Assembly (NCBI GenBank): GCA_045575975.1
Contig: JAZNFO010000067.1
Coordinates: 7,454 to 71,453 of the forward strand
Source of the DNA: RGIG8709 sp045575975
Lineage (GTDB): Bacteria > Bacillota > Clostridia > Monoglobales > Monoglobaceae
Direction of reading: 5' to 3'
Length of the DNA stretch: 64,000 bases
The notes beneath the pieces are model-generated. The model did no database searches and had not been told where the DNA came from. It was given only the letters and a program-made list of their open reading frames with translations. The position numbers and the translations under genes were made by a program. This document shows positions 23,436-32,273 of this stretch, one piece after another. Position 1 is the stretch's first letter. Each line of letters opens with the position of its first letter.

Positions 23436-24437
23436 CTACAAACCAAGGCTTGGCACAGCGTTAAGAGTCATATCTGCAAAATTTCCGGCTTTAGCTTCAA
23501 AGTATGCGGCGCATCCAATCATTGCTGCATTGTCGGTGCAAAGGGAAAGGGAGGGGCAATAAAACTTGAAACCCTCTTTTTCTGCTTTTTCCATAACCCT
23601 GTTCCGAAGAGGCTCGTTTGCTGCAACGCCGCCAGCAAGAGCAATTGTTTTAACTTTTGTTTTTTTTGCACAGGATAAAAGGTGGTCTGACAAAACATCA
23701 ATAACCGCTTCCTGAAAGGATGCGGCAACATCGGCTTTATTTATCTCTTCGCCCTTTTGTTCTTTTGTGTGAACATAATTTATAACCGCAGTTTTAACAC
23801 CGCTGAAGCTGAAATCAAAGCCCTCGTCCCCCATATTAACTCTTGGGAAATGAATGGCTTCGGGATTTCCTTCCTTTGCAAGAGCCTGAATTTTCGGGCC
23901 ACCGGGATAGCCAAGGCCTAAAACCCTTGCAACCTTGTCAAAGGCTTCTCCTGCCGCATCGTCCATAGTGCGGGCTAAAACCTCGTATTTAAGGTGACTT
24001 TTAACATAAACAATATGGCTGTGTCCTCCTGATGCCACAAGGCACACAAAGGGAGGCTCAAGGTCTTTGTGTTCAATATAATTTGCACAGATATGTCCCT
24101 TTATGTGGTGAACTGCCACAAGGGGTTTTTTTGCTGCAAAGCTTATTGCCTTTGCGGTGGAAACTCCAACAAGAAGTGCTCCCACAAGTCCGGGACCGTA
24201 GGTAGTGGCAACTGCATCAATATCATCTAAAGTAACATTTGCAGAAGAAAGCGCCTCTTCCACAACGGAAGAGATATTTTCAATATGCTTTCTTGATGCA
24301 ATTTCGGGAACAACTCCCCCGTAAATTTTATGAAGCTCTATCTGGGTGTTTATAATGTTTGAAAGCACTGTCGTTCCGTTTTCAACAACTGCAGCTGCAG
24401 TTTCGTCACAGGAGCTTTCGATTGCAAGAATACGCAT
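23436..24437 (-). CDS. tsaD: tRNA N6-adenosine threonylcarbamoyltransferase subunit TsaD
   Basis: Transfers the threonylcarbamoyl group to A37 of ANN-decoding tRNAs (t6A) with TsaB and TsaE. 333 residues. Seen: ILAIESSCDETAAAVVENG, the metal-binding HHIKGH, ASGGHSHIVYV, DFSFSGVKTAV and LAGGVAANEPLR. The ATG at 24437 follows GAGGA by 8 bases; a TTG five codons upstream is rejected. It starts right after the rimI stop. tsaB and tsaE, usual partners, are not in this operon. Confidence 0.96.
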   Translation of the reverse strand: MRILAIESSCDETAAAVVENGTTVLSNIINTQIELHKIYGGVVPEIASRKHIENISSVVEEALSSANVTLDDIDAVATTYGPGLVGALLVGVSTAKAISFAAKKPLVAVHHIKGHICANYIEHKDLEPPFVCLVASGGHSHIVYVKSHLKYEVLARTMDDAAGEAFDKVARVLGLGYPGGPKIQALAKEGNPEAIHFPRVNMGDEGFDFSFSGVKTAVINYVHTKEQKGEEINKADVAASFQEAVIDVLSDHLLSCAKKTKVKTIALAGGVAANEPLRNRVMEKAEKEGFKFYCPSLSLCTDNAAMIGCAAYFEAKAGNFADMTLNAVPSLGL

Positions 24438-24441
24438 TTTT

Positions 24442-24879
24442 CTAGTCCTCAAAAATTCTGCTCATTAAAATGGCAGTTTCTTTTCCATTGTAATAATTTT
24501 TTCTCTCTCCGTCCTTTATAAAGCCAAGCTTTTCATAAAGAGAGATTGCGGGTGTGTTTTTTTCTCTCACCTCAAGGTGGAGAGTTTTTATATTGTTTTC
24601 TCTGCAAAAGGAAAATGCCTCATCTAAAAGCCGGGTTGCAATCCCTGTTCGTCTTTTGTTTTTTCTGACGGCGGTGTTTATAACCTCACCCTCTCCGCAG
24701 ATGTTCCAGATTCCTATATAGCCGAGAACTTCGTTCTCTTCTGTCGCCACAAAGTAGGCGGCAATTTTATTTTCAAGCTCTTTTAAAAGAGTTTTTTCAG
24801 CTTCCATAAGACCAAATTCGCATTTTTCAATTTCTGCGATTGCCCCTATGTGCTCTTTTTTCATTTTTTCTATAATCAT
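24442..24879 (-). CDS. rimI: GNAT acetyltransferase, RimI type
   Basis: Ribosomal protein S18 N-terminal alanine acetyltransferase family, 145 residues. Seen: EKCEFGLMEAEKTLLKELEN, the acetyl-CoA-binding NKRRTGIATRLLDEA, LEVREKNTPAISLYEKLGF and RKNYYNGKETAILM. It overlaps the upstream tsaC/ywlE gene by 4 bases and sits between the t6A genes, a standard genomic neighbour of tsaD. Actual substrate not proven. Confidence 0.9.
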   Translation of the reverse strand: MIIEKMKKEHIGAIAEIEKCEFGLMEAEKTLLKELENKIAAYFVATEENEVLGYIGIWNICGEGEVINTAVRKNKRRTGIATRLLDEAFSFCRENNIKTLHLEVREKNTPAISLYEKLGFIKDGERKNYYNGKETAILMSRIFED

Positions 24880-26303
24880 ATTTTTATTTTCTCAATGTAT
24901 TTTTTAATTTCATCAAGGCATAAAAGATACTCTTCTTTTCCCATTCCAAAGGGATCGGATATGTCCGCTGTTTCTCCCGCATATTCTGCAAGAGTGTAAA
25001 CATTGGGAAGATTTGCAAGCATCTTTTTGTGGGATGCGGTCATAGTGAGAATAAGGTCTGCATCTTTTGCCATATCAAGAGTAATTTGTCTTGACCTGTG
25101 GGAAGAAATATCGATTTTCATTTGGCTTGCCGCATAAATTGCATTGTCTGATGCCCTCAGGCCATCCTCTGTCATAAGCCCTGCAGAGGATACGAAAACT
25201 CCCTTGTGAACCAAAGCAAAAATACCTTCTGCCATAGGACTTCTGCAGGTGTTTCCCGTGCAGACAAAAAGAACACTCTTTAAATTGTCAAGGTCTAAAA
25301 TGTTGTCCGCCGCTGCCTTGTAAAGTCTGTTTCTCACAGCATACCAAAGTCCGTTTTCAGGGATTTCGGGAGCAAAAACAAGGTCTGCACCTGTGTTTTC
25401 TGTTTCCCGAAGAGCAGTGAAAAGTCTGTTTGCCGCATCCTGAGGTGAATTTTTGTTTCCAAGGGAAATAAATTTCACGGCAGAGGGGAACAGATATTTA
25501 AACTCGTCAAAGCCTAAAACCGCAACCTTTTTCTTCTGGTTTGCCAATTTTCCCAAAAAGGAAACTGTTTTTTCTATGCTTCCTTTTATTATATATACTC
25601 TGCCAGACGGGGCATAATGTCTGTATTTCATACCGGGAGCCTTTGGTGCTTCACCGTCTTTTAAAACCTTTTTGCCCACAACGGTGCCGATTTCGGCTTC
25701 AATTTCTTCCTGAGTTATGCCTCCCGGTCTTAAAATGGCGGGAGTCTCACCGGTCATATCAATAACCGTTGATTCAATGCCGACTCTAGACGGTTCGCCC
25801 TCAATAATGCCCCCTGCTCTGCCCCACATATCCCTTTTCACAGCTTCAAGGTTAGTGGGACTTGGTTTACCCGAAATATTGGCACTCGGTGCTGCAACAG
25901 GAACTTTTGCAAGATGCAGAAACTCTCTTGCTGCAGGTGTTTCGGGCATTCTTATTCCAACAGTATCAAGACCTGCCGTTGCAACGGGGGAAATAAGGTC
26001 GCTTTTTTTAAGTATAATGGTGAGAGGCCCTGGCCAGAATTTATCCATAAGGATTTCTGCCTTTTTTGGAACTTCTCTTGCTATTTTATAAACTAATTCC
26101 CTGTCTGCTATATGGACTATAAGAGGATTGTCGGAGGGTCTGCCTTTTGCCTCAAAGATTTTTTTAATTGCTGTTTCGTTTGTGGCGTCTGCTCCAAGTC
26201 CGTAAACGGTCTCGGTGGGAAAAACAACGGTTTCACCGCGTTTTATAAGCTCTGCCCCGGCCTTGAGTCCCTCGTTATCCGCTTTTAAAAGCTTAGTTTC
26301 CAT
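24876..26303 (-). CDS. Fusion of TsaC/Sua5 (L-threonylcarbamoyladenylate synthase) and YwlE-type low-molecular-weight phosphatase
   Basis: 475 residues in two enzymes. Residues about 1-335 are a full Sua5/YwlC with its YrdC domain (FPTETVYGLGADATNETAIK, KGRPSDNPLIVHI, FWPGPLTIILK, APSANISGKPSPT, ESTVIDMTGETPAILRPGGI), the KYRHYAP linker and the C-terminal Sua5 domain. Residues about 340-475 are a low-molecular-weight protein phosphatase with the CX5R loop VLFVCTGNTCRSPMAEG and acid loop DISDPFGM. In Bacillus the two are separate nearby genes (ywlC, ywlE), the latter an arginine phosphatase. The specificity here, Arg or Tyr, is not shown. It continues the prfA operon after a 7-base gap. Confidence 0.93.
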   Translation of the reverse strand: METKLLKADNEGLKAGAELIKRGETVVFPTETVYGLGADATNETAIKKIFEAKGRPSDNPLIVHIADRELVYKIAREVPKKAEILMDKFWPGPLTIILKKSDLISPVATAGLDTVGIRMPETPAAREFLHLAKVPVAAPSANISGKPSPTNLEAVKRDMWGRAGGIIEGEPSRVGIESTVIDMTGETPAILRPGGITQEEIEAEIGTVVGKKVLKDGEAPKAPGMKYRHYAPSGRVYIIKGSIEKTVSFLGKLANQKKKVAVLGFDEFKYLFPSAVKFISLGNKNSPQDAANRLFTALRETENTGADLVFAPEIPENGLWYAVRNRLYKAAADNILDLDNLKSVLFVCTGNTCRSPMAEGIFALVHKGVFVSSAGLMTEDGLRASDNAIYAASQMKIDISSHRSRQITLDMAKDADLILTMTASHKKMLANLPNVYTLAEYAGETADISDPFGMGKEEYLLCLDEIKKYIEKIKI

Positions 26304-26310
26304 TTTTATC

Positions 26311-27384
26311 CTACTCGCTTTGCATTTTTAGTTTTTCGCTTTGGTCGGTGGTGATAAGTGCATCAATTATTTCGTCTAAATCACCGTTCATAATAGCCTC
26401 AAGCTTGTAAAGTGTAAGACCGATTCTGTGGTCTGTAACTCTTCCCTGAGGGAAGTTGTATGTTCTTATTCTTTCGCTTCTGTCACCTGTTCCAACCTGA
26501 CTCTTTCTGTCTGCGGCAATTGCATCCTGTTGTTTCTGAAGCTCTGCCTCATAAAGTCTGGAACGAAGAACCTTCATAGCTTTGTCTTTGTTTTTGTGCT
26601 GTGAGCGTTCATCCTGACATTCAACAATAACACCTGTTGGAATATGGGTGATACGGATTGCGGATTCAGTTTTGTTAATGTGCTGACCGCCTGCACCGCT
26701 GGCACGGAAGGTGTCAATCTGCAGGTCTGCAGGATTTATGTCAAAGTCAACCTCTTCTGCTTCGGGAAGAACTGCAACAGTAACAGTGGAGGTGTGAATT
26801 CTGCCCCCTGATTCTGTTTCGGGAACTCTCTGCACTCTGTGAACACCGCTTTCAAACTTAAGTCTGCTGTATGCACCTGTTCCCGAGATAACAAAGGAAA
26901 CTTCCTTGATGCCGCCAATACCGATTTCGCTGAGGTTTAATATTTCGGTTTTATAACCCATTCTTTCTGCATACATAGTATACATTCTGTAAAGGTCACC
27001 TGCGAAAAGTGCTGCCTCGTCGCCTCCTGCACCGCCTCTGATTTCAACAATAACATTCTTATCATCATTAGGGTCTTTGGGGAGAAGAAGGATTTTCAAT
27101 TCTTCCGAAATTCTTTCGATGTTTTCTTTTGCATCCTTGATTTCGTCCTGAAGCATATCTTTAAAATCCTTTTCTGTGTCAGGATCGTCAAGCATAGCTT
27201 TTGCATCGTCAAGGGTGTTCTGGTGAGTTTTATATTCTCTGTATTTTTCAACAATAGGAGTCATATCAGAATGCTCCTTGCAAAGTTTCCTGAAAAGGTC
27301 CTGGTCAGCGATAACCTCAGGGTCGCTGATTTTCTGTGCCAGGTCCTCATATTGCTGTTCTATAAAGGATAATTTTTCAAACAT
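26311..27384 (-). CDS. prfA: Peptide chain release factor 1
   Basis: Terminates translation at UAA and UAG. 357 residues. Seen: VEIRGGAGGDEAALFAGDLY, the RF1-type codon-recognition segment HRVQRVPETESGGRIHTST, TVAVLPEAEEVD, the GGQ motif in FRASGAGGQHINKTESAIR (about residue 231) and FPQGRVTDHRIGLTLY. It lies directly after prfB in the same operon (16 bp), so both release factors are coexpressed. rpmE and prmC, frequent neighbours, are absent. Confidence 0.97.
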   Translation of the reverse strand: MFEKLSFIEQQYEDLAQKISDPEVIADQDLFRKLCKEHSDMTPIVEKYREYKTHQNTLDDAKAMLDDPDTEKDFKDMLQDEIKDAKENIERISEELKILLLPKDPNDDKNVIVEIRGGAGGDEAALFAGDLYRMYTMYAERMGYKTEILNLSEIGIGGIKEVSFVISGTGAYSRLKFESGVHRVQRVPETESGGRIHTSTVTVAVLPEAEEVDFDINPADLQIDTFRASGAGGQHINKTESAIRITHIPTGVIVECQDERSQHKNKDKAMKVLRSRLYEAELQKQQDAIAADRKSQVGTGDRSERIRTYNFPQGRVTDHRIGLTLYKLEAIMNGDLDEIIDALITTDQSEKLKMQSE

Positions 27385-27400
27385 TTTCGTCTATTCCTTT

Positions 27401-28520
27401 CTATTTCTCAAGCTCGCCTCGTGAAAGAGCAGTGAGATATGCGTTTATAAATCCGTCAAGGTCTCCGTCCATAACAGAGCCTGTGTTTCCTGTTTCAAAA
27501 TTTGTTCTGTGGTCTTTCACCATACTGTATGGGTGGAAAACATAAGACCTTATCTGGCTTCCCCAGCCGTTGTCAAGCTGAACTCCTTTTAAGTCCTCAA
27601 TTTTCTCCTTTTGTTCCCTTTCTGCGATTTCAACAAGCTTTGATTTCAGCATTTTAAGAGCCGTTGCACGGTTTTTGTGCTGTGAACGCTCGTTCTGGCA
27701 GGTAACAACAAGACCTGTTGGAAGATGTGTAATTCGGATAGCGGACTCTGTCTTGTTGATGTGCTGTCCCCCTGCACCGCTTGCACGGTAGGTGTCGATT
27801 TTAAGGTCCTCGGGACTTATATCGATTTCTATTTCGTCATCAATTTCAGGCATAACCTCAAGGGATGCAAAGGAGGTGTGTCTCCTTCCCGATGCATCAA
27901 AGGGTGAAATACGAACAAGGCGGTGAACACCCTTTTCGCATTTTGCATAGCCGTAGGCATTAAGCCCGTCTATCTGGAAGGTAACGCTTTTTATTCCTGC
28001 CTCTTCACCGTCTAGGTAGTCAAGAGTTTCGGTTTTAAAGCCTCGTCTTTCTGCCCACCTTGTGTACATTCTGTAAAGCATCTCGCACCAGTCCTGAGCC
28101 TCTGTTCCTCCAGCTCCTGCGTGGAGAGTCAGGATAGCATTGTTTTTGTCATATTTTCCTGAAAGAAGAGTTTCAAGCTCCATATTGTGAAGATTTTCTT
28201 CCAGGGCTTTAACGCCCTCCTTGATTTCAGGAAGAACAGATGCATCGTTTTCCTCAATGCCAAGAAGAACTAATGTTAAAAGGTCTTCGTGGGAGGAGCG
28301 GAGCATATCAAAGCGTTCAAGCTTATTTTTAAGTCCCTTAATGGTTTGCAGAACCTTTCCTGCAGATTCCATATCGCTGTAGAAATCGGGATTCTCTGTC
28401 TTTTTTTCAAGAGTTGCGATTTCTTCCTTTGTCTTTTCTAAGTTAAAGTGAATCACTCAAATCCACAATATTTTTTTCCATTCCTTCAAGCAAAAGCTTG
28501 TATTCATCAAACTCTAACAT
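27401..28520 (-). CDS. prfB: Peptide chain release factor 2, with programmed +1 frameshift at UAA
   Basis: Terminates translation at UAA and UGA. The first 25 codons run from the ATG at 28518-28520 (MLEFDEYKLLLEGMEKNIVD, LSDSL) to CTT TAA (28443-28448). Skipping the T at 28445 continues as AAC TTA GAA (NLEKTKEEIATLEKK) to the stop at 27401, giving 372 residues, the family length. The GGQ motif is in YRASGAGGQHINKTESAIR. Bypassing the internal stop is the known autoregulatory design of RF2, but here that stop is UAA, not the usual UGA. The upstream SD-like stimulator is weak (GAGTGA). GGAG lies 11 bases before the ATG. Confidence 0.93.
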
Positions 28521-28538
28521 CTATGTCTCAACTCCTTC

Positions 28539-28554
28539 GTTGCCTTTTGGCAAC
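28539..28554 (-). other. Small hairpin between secA and prfB
   Basis: GTTGCC and GGCAAC around TTTT, 6-bp stem with no T-run. It may act as a weak intercistronic or processing structure. Confidence 0.35.
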
Positions 28555-28562
28555 TCGTATAT

Positions 28563-31316
28563 TTAGTTTTCCTTACCCAGACAGCAATGTTTGTATTTTT
28601 TACCGCTTCCGCAGGGACAAGGATCATTTCTGCCAACCTTGTTTTCGTTAACAACGGGTTTTTTCTTCAAGGTTCCGTCGCCTCCAAGGTTTTCTGCGGT
28701 GGGCTTTGCAACCTGAGTTCTTTGTATCTGTGACTGAGGAACAACATGGAAAAGACTTCTCACGGTTTCCTCTTTAATGTTATCGGTCATTTCCTCAAAC
28801 ATATCCATTGCCTCAAACTTGTATTCAACAACAGGATCCTTCTGGGCATAAGCACGAAGACCTATTCCCTGACGAAGCTGTTCCATAGAGTCAATGTGGT
28901 CCATCCATTTTGCATCAACAACACGAAGAAGAATAACTCTTTCAACCTCTCTTATGTCATCGCCGAAAAGCTCTTCCTTTTCTTTGTACTGACGGAGTGC
29001 GATTTCATATATATCCTCTGTCAGGCTTTCGTGAGTCATATGGTCAATATCGTGTTCTGTAAATTCAAAATCACCCTTTTCAAAAGGCAGAAAGTGATTT
29101 TCAAGCACTTCGCGAAGGTTCTCTAAATCCCATTCCTCGGGGTGTCTGTCCATCGGGCAGAATTTGGGAAGAATATTTTGGATGCTTGATTTAATCATAT
29201 TCTTAATAGTTGTCTCAAGACTCATTCCGTCAAGAACCTGATTTCGCTGACCGTAAATAATTTCTCTCTGCTGATTGTTAACATCGTCATAATTTAAAAC
29301 ATGCTTTCTTATGTCAAAGTTTCTGCCCTCAACTCTTGCCTGTGCAGTTTCTATGGTGCCTGATATAAGCTTTGATTCTAACGCATCACTTTCGTCAAAG
29401 CCAACCATTTCCATAACACGGTTAATTTTGTCTGCGGCAAAAAGTCTCATAAGGTCATCTTCAAGAGAGAGGAAAAATCTTGATTTTCCCGCATCTCCCT
29501 GACGGCCGCTTCGACCTCTCAGCTGATTATCAATTCGTCTTGATTCGTGTCTTTCTGTGCCTATTATATAAAGCCCGCCTGCATCAAGAACTTTTCTTTG
29601 CATAGGTTCTATTTCTGCCTTGAATTTTTCGTAAAGCTCTTTAAAGGTAGCTCTTGCGCCTAAAATTTCTTCATCGTCGGTTTCTGCAAAGCCTGTTGCC
29701 TGAACTATAAGCTCGGGAGATATGCCCTGCTTTTCCATTTCGCATTTTGCAAGAAATTCTGCATTACCCCCAAGAACAATATCTGTTCCACGGCCTGCCA
29801 TATTGGTTGCAATGGTAACTGCACCGAATTTACCTGCCTGAGCAACGATTTCAGCTTCCTTTTCGTGCATCTTGGCATTTAACACATTGTGCCTGATGCC
29901 CCGTCTTTTCAGCATACCGCTTAAAATTTCACTCTTTTCGATTGAAACTGTGCCGATTAAAACAGGCTGACCTTTTTCGTGACACTTTTCAACCTCAGAA
30001 ATAACTGCCTCGAATTTTGCCCTTTCGGTTTTGTAGATAAGGTCGGGCAAATCTTCACGAAGGAGGGTCTTGTTTGTGGGAATAACAATAACATCAAGCT
30101 TATAAATTTCCTGAAATTCGTCTTCTTCTGTCTGGGCAGTGCCTGTCATACCTGAAAGCTTTTCGTATAGTCTGAAATAATTCTGGAAGGTAATGGTTGC
30201 AAGAGTCTTGCTCTCGTTTTCAACCTTAACCTTTTCTTTTGCTTCAATTGCCTGGTGAAGACCGTCGCTGTACCGTCTGCCGAACATAAGTCTGCCTGTA
30301 AATTCATCAACGATTATAACCTGACCGTCTTTAACAACATAGTCAATGTCTCTTTTCATAAGGCCGTGAGCCTTAATTGCCTGGTTTATGTGATGAGAAA
30401 TTGTCATATTGGCAGGGTCTGTAAGATTTTCAAGACCAAAGGATGCTTCTGCCTTTTTAACACCCTGAGGTGTCAGGGTAACATTTCTTGCCTTTTCGTC
30501 AACAACATAGTCAACATCAGCATACACATCTTCGTCTTCTTCTTTTGAGTTGGTTTCAACCACCTTTTTGAATTTCAGAGTTTTTGCAAAAATGTCAGCC
30601 TTTTCGTAAAGGGCGGTTGATTTGTCGCCTATGCCAGAAATGATAAGAGGTGTTCTTGCCTCGTCGATTAAAATGCTGTCAACCTCGTCCACAATGGCAA
30701 AGTTATGACCTCTTTGAACCTTAAGCTCCTTGTAGATAACCATATTGTCACGAAGGTAGTCAAATCCCATTTCGTTGTTTGTTCCGTAAGTTATATCCTT
30801 TTTGTAAGCCTCTCGTCTTGCATCGTTATCCAGCTCGTGAACAATAAGACCAACGGAAAGTCCAAGGAAGTTGTAAAGCTTGCCCATCCACTCAGAGTCC
30901 CTCTTTGCGAGATAGTCATTAACCGTAACGATGTGAACTCCGTTTCCTGTCAGGGCGTTAAGATATGCAGGAAGAGTGGCAACAAGGGTTTTACCCTCAC
31001 CTGTTTTCATTTCGGAAATTCTGCCCTGGTGAAGAACAATTCCGCCGATAATCTGAACGGGGAAATGCTTCATTCCGAGAACACGCCACGCAGCCTCACG
31101 GCAAACGGCAAATGCCTCGGGCAATAAATCGTCAGTTGTTTCTCCGTTTTTCAGTCTTTCTTTAAATTCTTCTGTTTTTGCTTTCAGCTCTTGATCGGAA
31201 AGAGCCTCTATCAGAGGTTCAAGGGCAAGAACTTTTTCTGCAATAGGCTTTATGCGCTTTAATTCCCTGTCGCTGTAAGTGCCGATGAACTTTTCTACTA
31301 TACTTTTTAAACTCAT
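28563..31316 (-). CDS. secA: Preprotein translocase ATPase SecA
   Basis: ATP-driven motor pushing secretory proteins through SecYEG. 917 residues from the ATG at 31316, preceded by GGAGG at 9 bases; a further 35 open codons upstream overlap the promoter. Seen: Walker A MKTGEGKTLVATLPAYLNAL, DYLAKRDSEWMG, YGTNNEMGFDYLRDNM, Walker B VDEVDSILIDEARTPLIISG, the C-terminal motor TNMAGRGTDIVLGG and RGRSGRQGDAG, the scaffold ERVILLRVVDAKWMDHID, and the zinc-binding tail CPCGSGKKYKHCC. It leads the operon secA-prfB-prfA-tsaC/ywlE-rimI-tsaD. Confidence 0.97.
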   Translation of the reverse strand: MSLKSIVEKFIGTYSDRELKRIKPIAEKVLALEPLIEALSDQELKAKTEEFKERLKNGETTDDLLPEAFAVCREAAWRVLGMKHFPVQIIGGIVLHQGRISEMKTGEGKTLVATLPAYLNALTGNGVHIVTVNDYLAKRDSEWMGKLYNFLGLSVGLIVHELDNDARREAYKKDITYGTNNEMGFDYLRDNMVIYKELKVQRGHNFAIVDEVDSILIDEARTPLIISGIGDKSTALYEKADIFAKTLKFKKVVETNSKEEDEDVYADVDYVVDEKARNVTLTPQGVKKAEASFGLENLTDPANMTISHHINQAIKAHGLMKRDIDYVVKDGQVIIVDEFTGRLMFGRRYSDGLHQAIEAKEKVKVENESKTLATITFQNYFRLYEKLSGMTGTAQTEEDEFQEIYKLDVIVIPTNKTLLREDLPDLIYKTERAKFEAVISEVEKCHEKGQPVLIGTVSIEKSEILSGMLKRRGIRHNVLNAKMHEKEAEIVAQAGKFGAVTIATNMAGRGTDIVLGGNAEFLAKCEMEKQGISPELIVQATGFAETDDEEILGARATFKELYEKFKAEIEPMQRKVLDAGGLYIIGTERHESRRIDNQLRGRSGRQGDAGKSRFFLSLEDDLMRLFAADKINRVMEMVGFDESDALESKLISGTIETAQARVEGRNFDIRKHVLNYDDVNNQQREIIYGQRNQVLDGMSLETTIKNMIKSSIQNILPKFCPMDRHPEEWDLENLREVLENHFLPFEKGDFEFTEHDIDHMTHESLTEDIYEIALRQYKEKEELFGDDIREVERVILLRVVDAKWMDHIDSMEQLRQGIGLRAYAQKDPVVEYKFEAMDMFEEMTDNIKEETVRSLFHVVPQSQIQRTQVAKPTAENLGGDGTLKKKPVVNENKVGRNDPCPCGSGKKYKHCCLGKEN

Positions 31317-31380
31317 TATTTCAGGCCTCCGTATATATGAAAGTATACAATAACTCCATTTTACTACATTAATAATATGC

Positions 31381-31409
31381 ATTATATCACATAAATTATT
31401 TTCACACAA
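31381..31409 (-). promoter_or_regulatory. secA operon promoter
   Basis: Minus strand TTGTGT (31404-31409), 17 bp, TATAAT (31381-31386), about 58 nt of leader. Confidence 0.65.
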
Positions 31410-31489
31410 GAGGTTTGACACAAATTTGTTAAAATATACGGAATATTTTACATATGTTGGTAAATAATATTTTAAAAAAGGGGGTTTTT

Positions 31490-31753
31490 ATGATGATACC
31501 TTTAAACAGGACGGGCAGAGAGGGCTTTTTGAATATATTTTTGAAACCTAAAAAAGAGAAAAAAAGTGAAAATTTATACTTAAATCAGCTGAAAAAACAG
31601 CTTAAAGATTCAAAGGAAAACTTAGAATGTGCCATAGATAATTTCAATAATGTAACTGATCCAAAGCTTGTGGATATTTATATTTATAAAATAAGAGCGG
31701 AGGAGGCACGGTTTGAACATATATTGGGGGAGATAAAAGAACTGGATCCGTAG
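31490..31753 (+). CDS. YaaL-like protein (DUF2508)
   Basis: 87 residues from the ATG at 31490, with AAGGGGG 5 bases upstream. Seen: LKKQLKDSKENLECAIDNFN, NVTDPKLVDIYIYKIRAEEA and RFEHILGEIKEL, matching the DUF2508 pattern of an amphipathic helix pair around VTDPxLVDxxIY. In Bacillus yaaL lies between recR and bofA. Here neither is adjacent. Function unknown. Confidence 0.75.
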   Translation: MMIPLNRTGREGFLNIFLKPKKEKKSENLYLNQLKKQLKDSKENLECAIDNFNNVTDPKLVDIYIYKIRAEEARFEHILGEIKELDP

Positions 31754-31994
31754 GGCAGGTTAAAATAGTCCCGAACGCACAAACTTCGCCACTCGGTGTA
31801 CTCGTCAGAGCAAAGTCCGCTTAGCTTCAACTTTTTTGCAAAAAGTTGTTCGCGTGCTACCTTGCCCTTCCTCTTCACAAAAAACTTACTGAGTTTTTTG
31901 TGATATTATCTGGGTATTCTCAGGATGTCATATATTTCCTTCGGGTAACCCCTGCGGGCTCAGTTTGTGTGTTCTGAATCAATTTTAACCAGCC
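31753..31994. mobile_element. MITE-like non-coding element with terminal inverted repeats
   Basis: About 240 bp. The left end GGTTAAAATAGTCCCGAAC followed by GCACAAACT and the complement of the right end, GGTTAAAATTGATTCAGAAC followed by ACACAAACT, match at about 80% with one indel. The match extends outward through GGGC/GCCC. Inside is a palindrome, CAACTTTTTTGCAAAAAGTTG-like (around 31827-31847), and no credible ORF. It begins at the yaaL stop. A miniature inverted-repeat element is the likely identity. No target duplication is certain. Confidence 0.6.
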
Positions 31995-32008
31995 CTCCAA
32001 TAGTGTAC

Positions 32009-32161
32009 CTACAGGTCTTTCATGATTTCTTCTGTCAAGGATAAAATATCCGAAAGCTCTTTTTTTACCCTTGCTCTTTCCACATCACAAAGATAAAAAT
32101 ATAAATTTAATTTTGCCGACATTCTGTAAAGAGTGTAAACTTTTTTCTTTAATTTATCCAT
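32009..32161 (-). CDS. 50-residue protein of unknown function
   Basis: Minus-strand ORF with AGGAGG 7 bases before its ATG (32159-32161). Sequence MDKLKKKVYTLYRMSAKLNL, YFYLCDVERARVKKELSDIL, SLTEEIMKDL: highly charged and predicted helical. It is divergent from the ribbon-helix-helix gene, with a 25-bp palindrome between them just upstream of this ORF's ribosome site. No family recognised. It is too short for many gene callers but its ribosome site is strong. Confidence 0.6.
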   Translation of the reverse strand: MDKLKKKVYTLYRMSAKLNLYFYLCDVERARVKKELSDILSLTEEIMKDL

Positions 32162-32182
32162 TTTTTATCCTCCTCTAAAAAT

Positions 32183-32256
32183 TTATGCACTAATTATTAG
32201 TGCATAATAAACATTTTAGCATAAACTAAGTGTAAAATCAATGTAAAGTTAGTGCA
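32183..32256. promoter_or_regulatory. Operator-like palindrome and half-sites between divergent small genes
   Basis: A perfect 25-bp palindrome at 32183-32207 has 12-bp arms TTATGCACTAAT/ATTAGTGCATAA around one T. Two further half-sites follow toward the ribbon-helix-helix gene: TAAGTGTA (32228-32235) and TTAGTGCA (32249-32256). Autoregulation by the neighbouring ribbon-helix-helix protein is a reasonable inference. Confidence 0.6.
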
Positions 32257-32273
32257 AAACGGGGGCGGAAGTT

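Noticed and set aside
25717..26091. 124-codon plus-strand ORF opposite the tsaC/ywlE fusion
   Set aside because: Antisense shadow of the conserved YrdC domain, with no ribosome site.
31415..31489. TTGACA at 31415-31420 as yaaL promoter
   Set aside because: No good -10 at normal spacing; the yaaL promoter is left unassigned.
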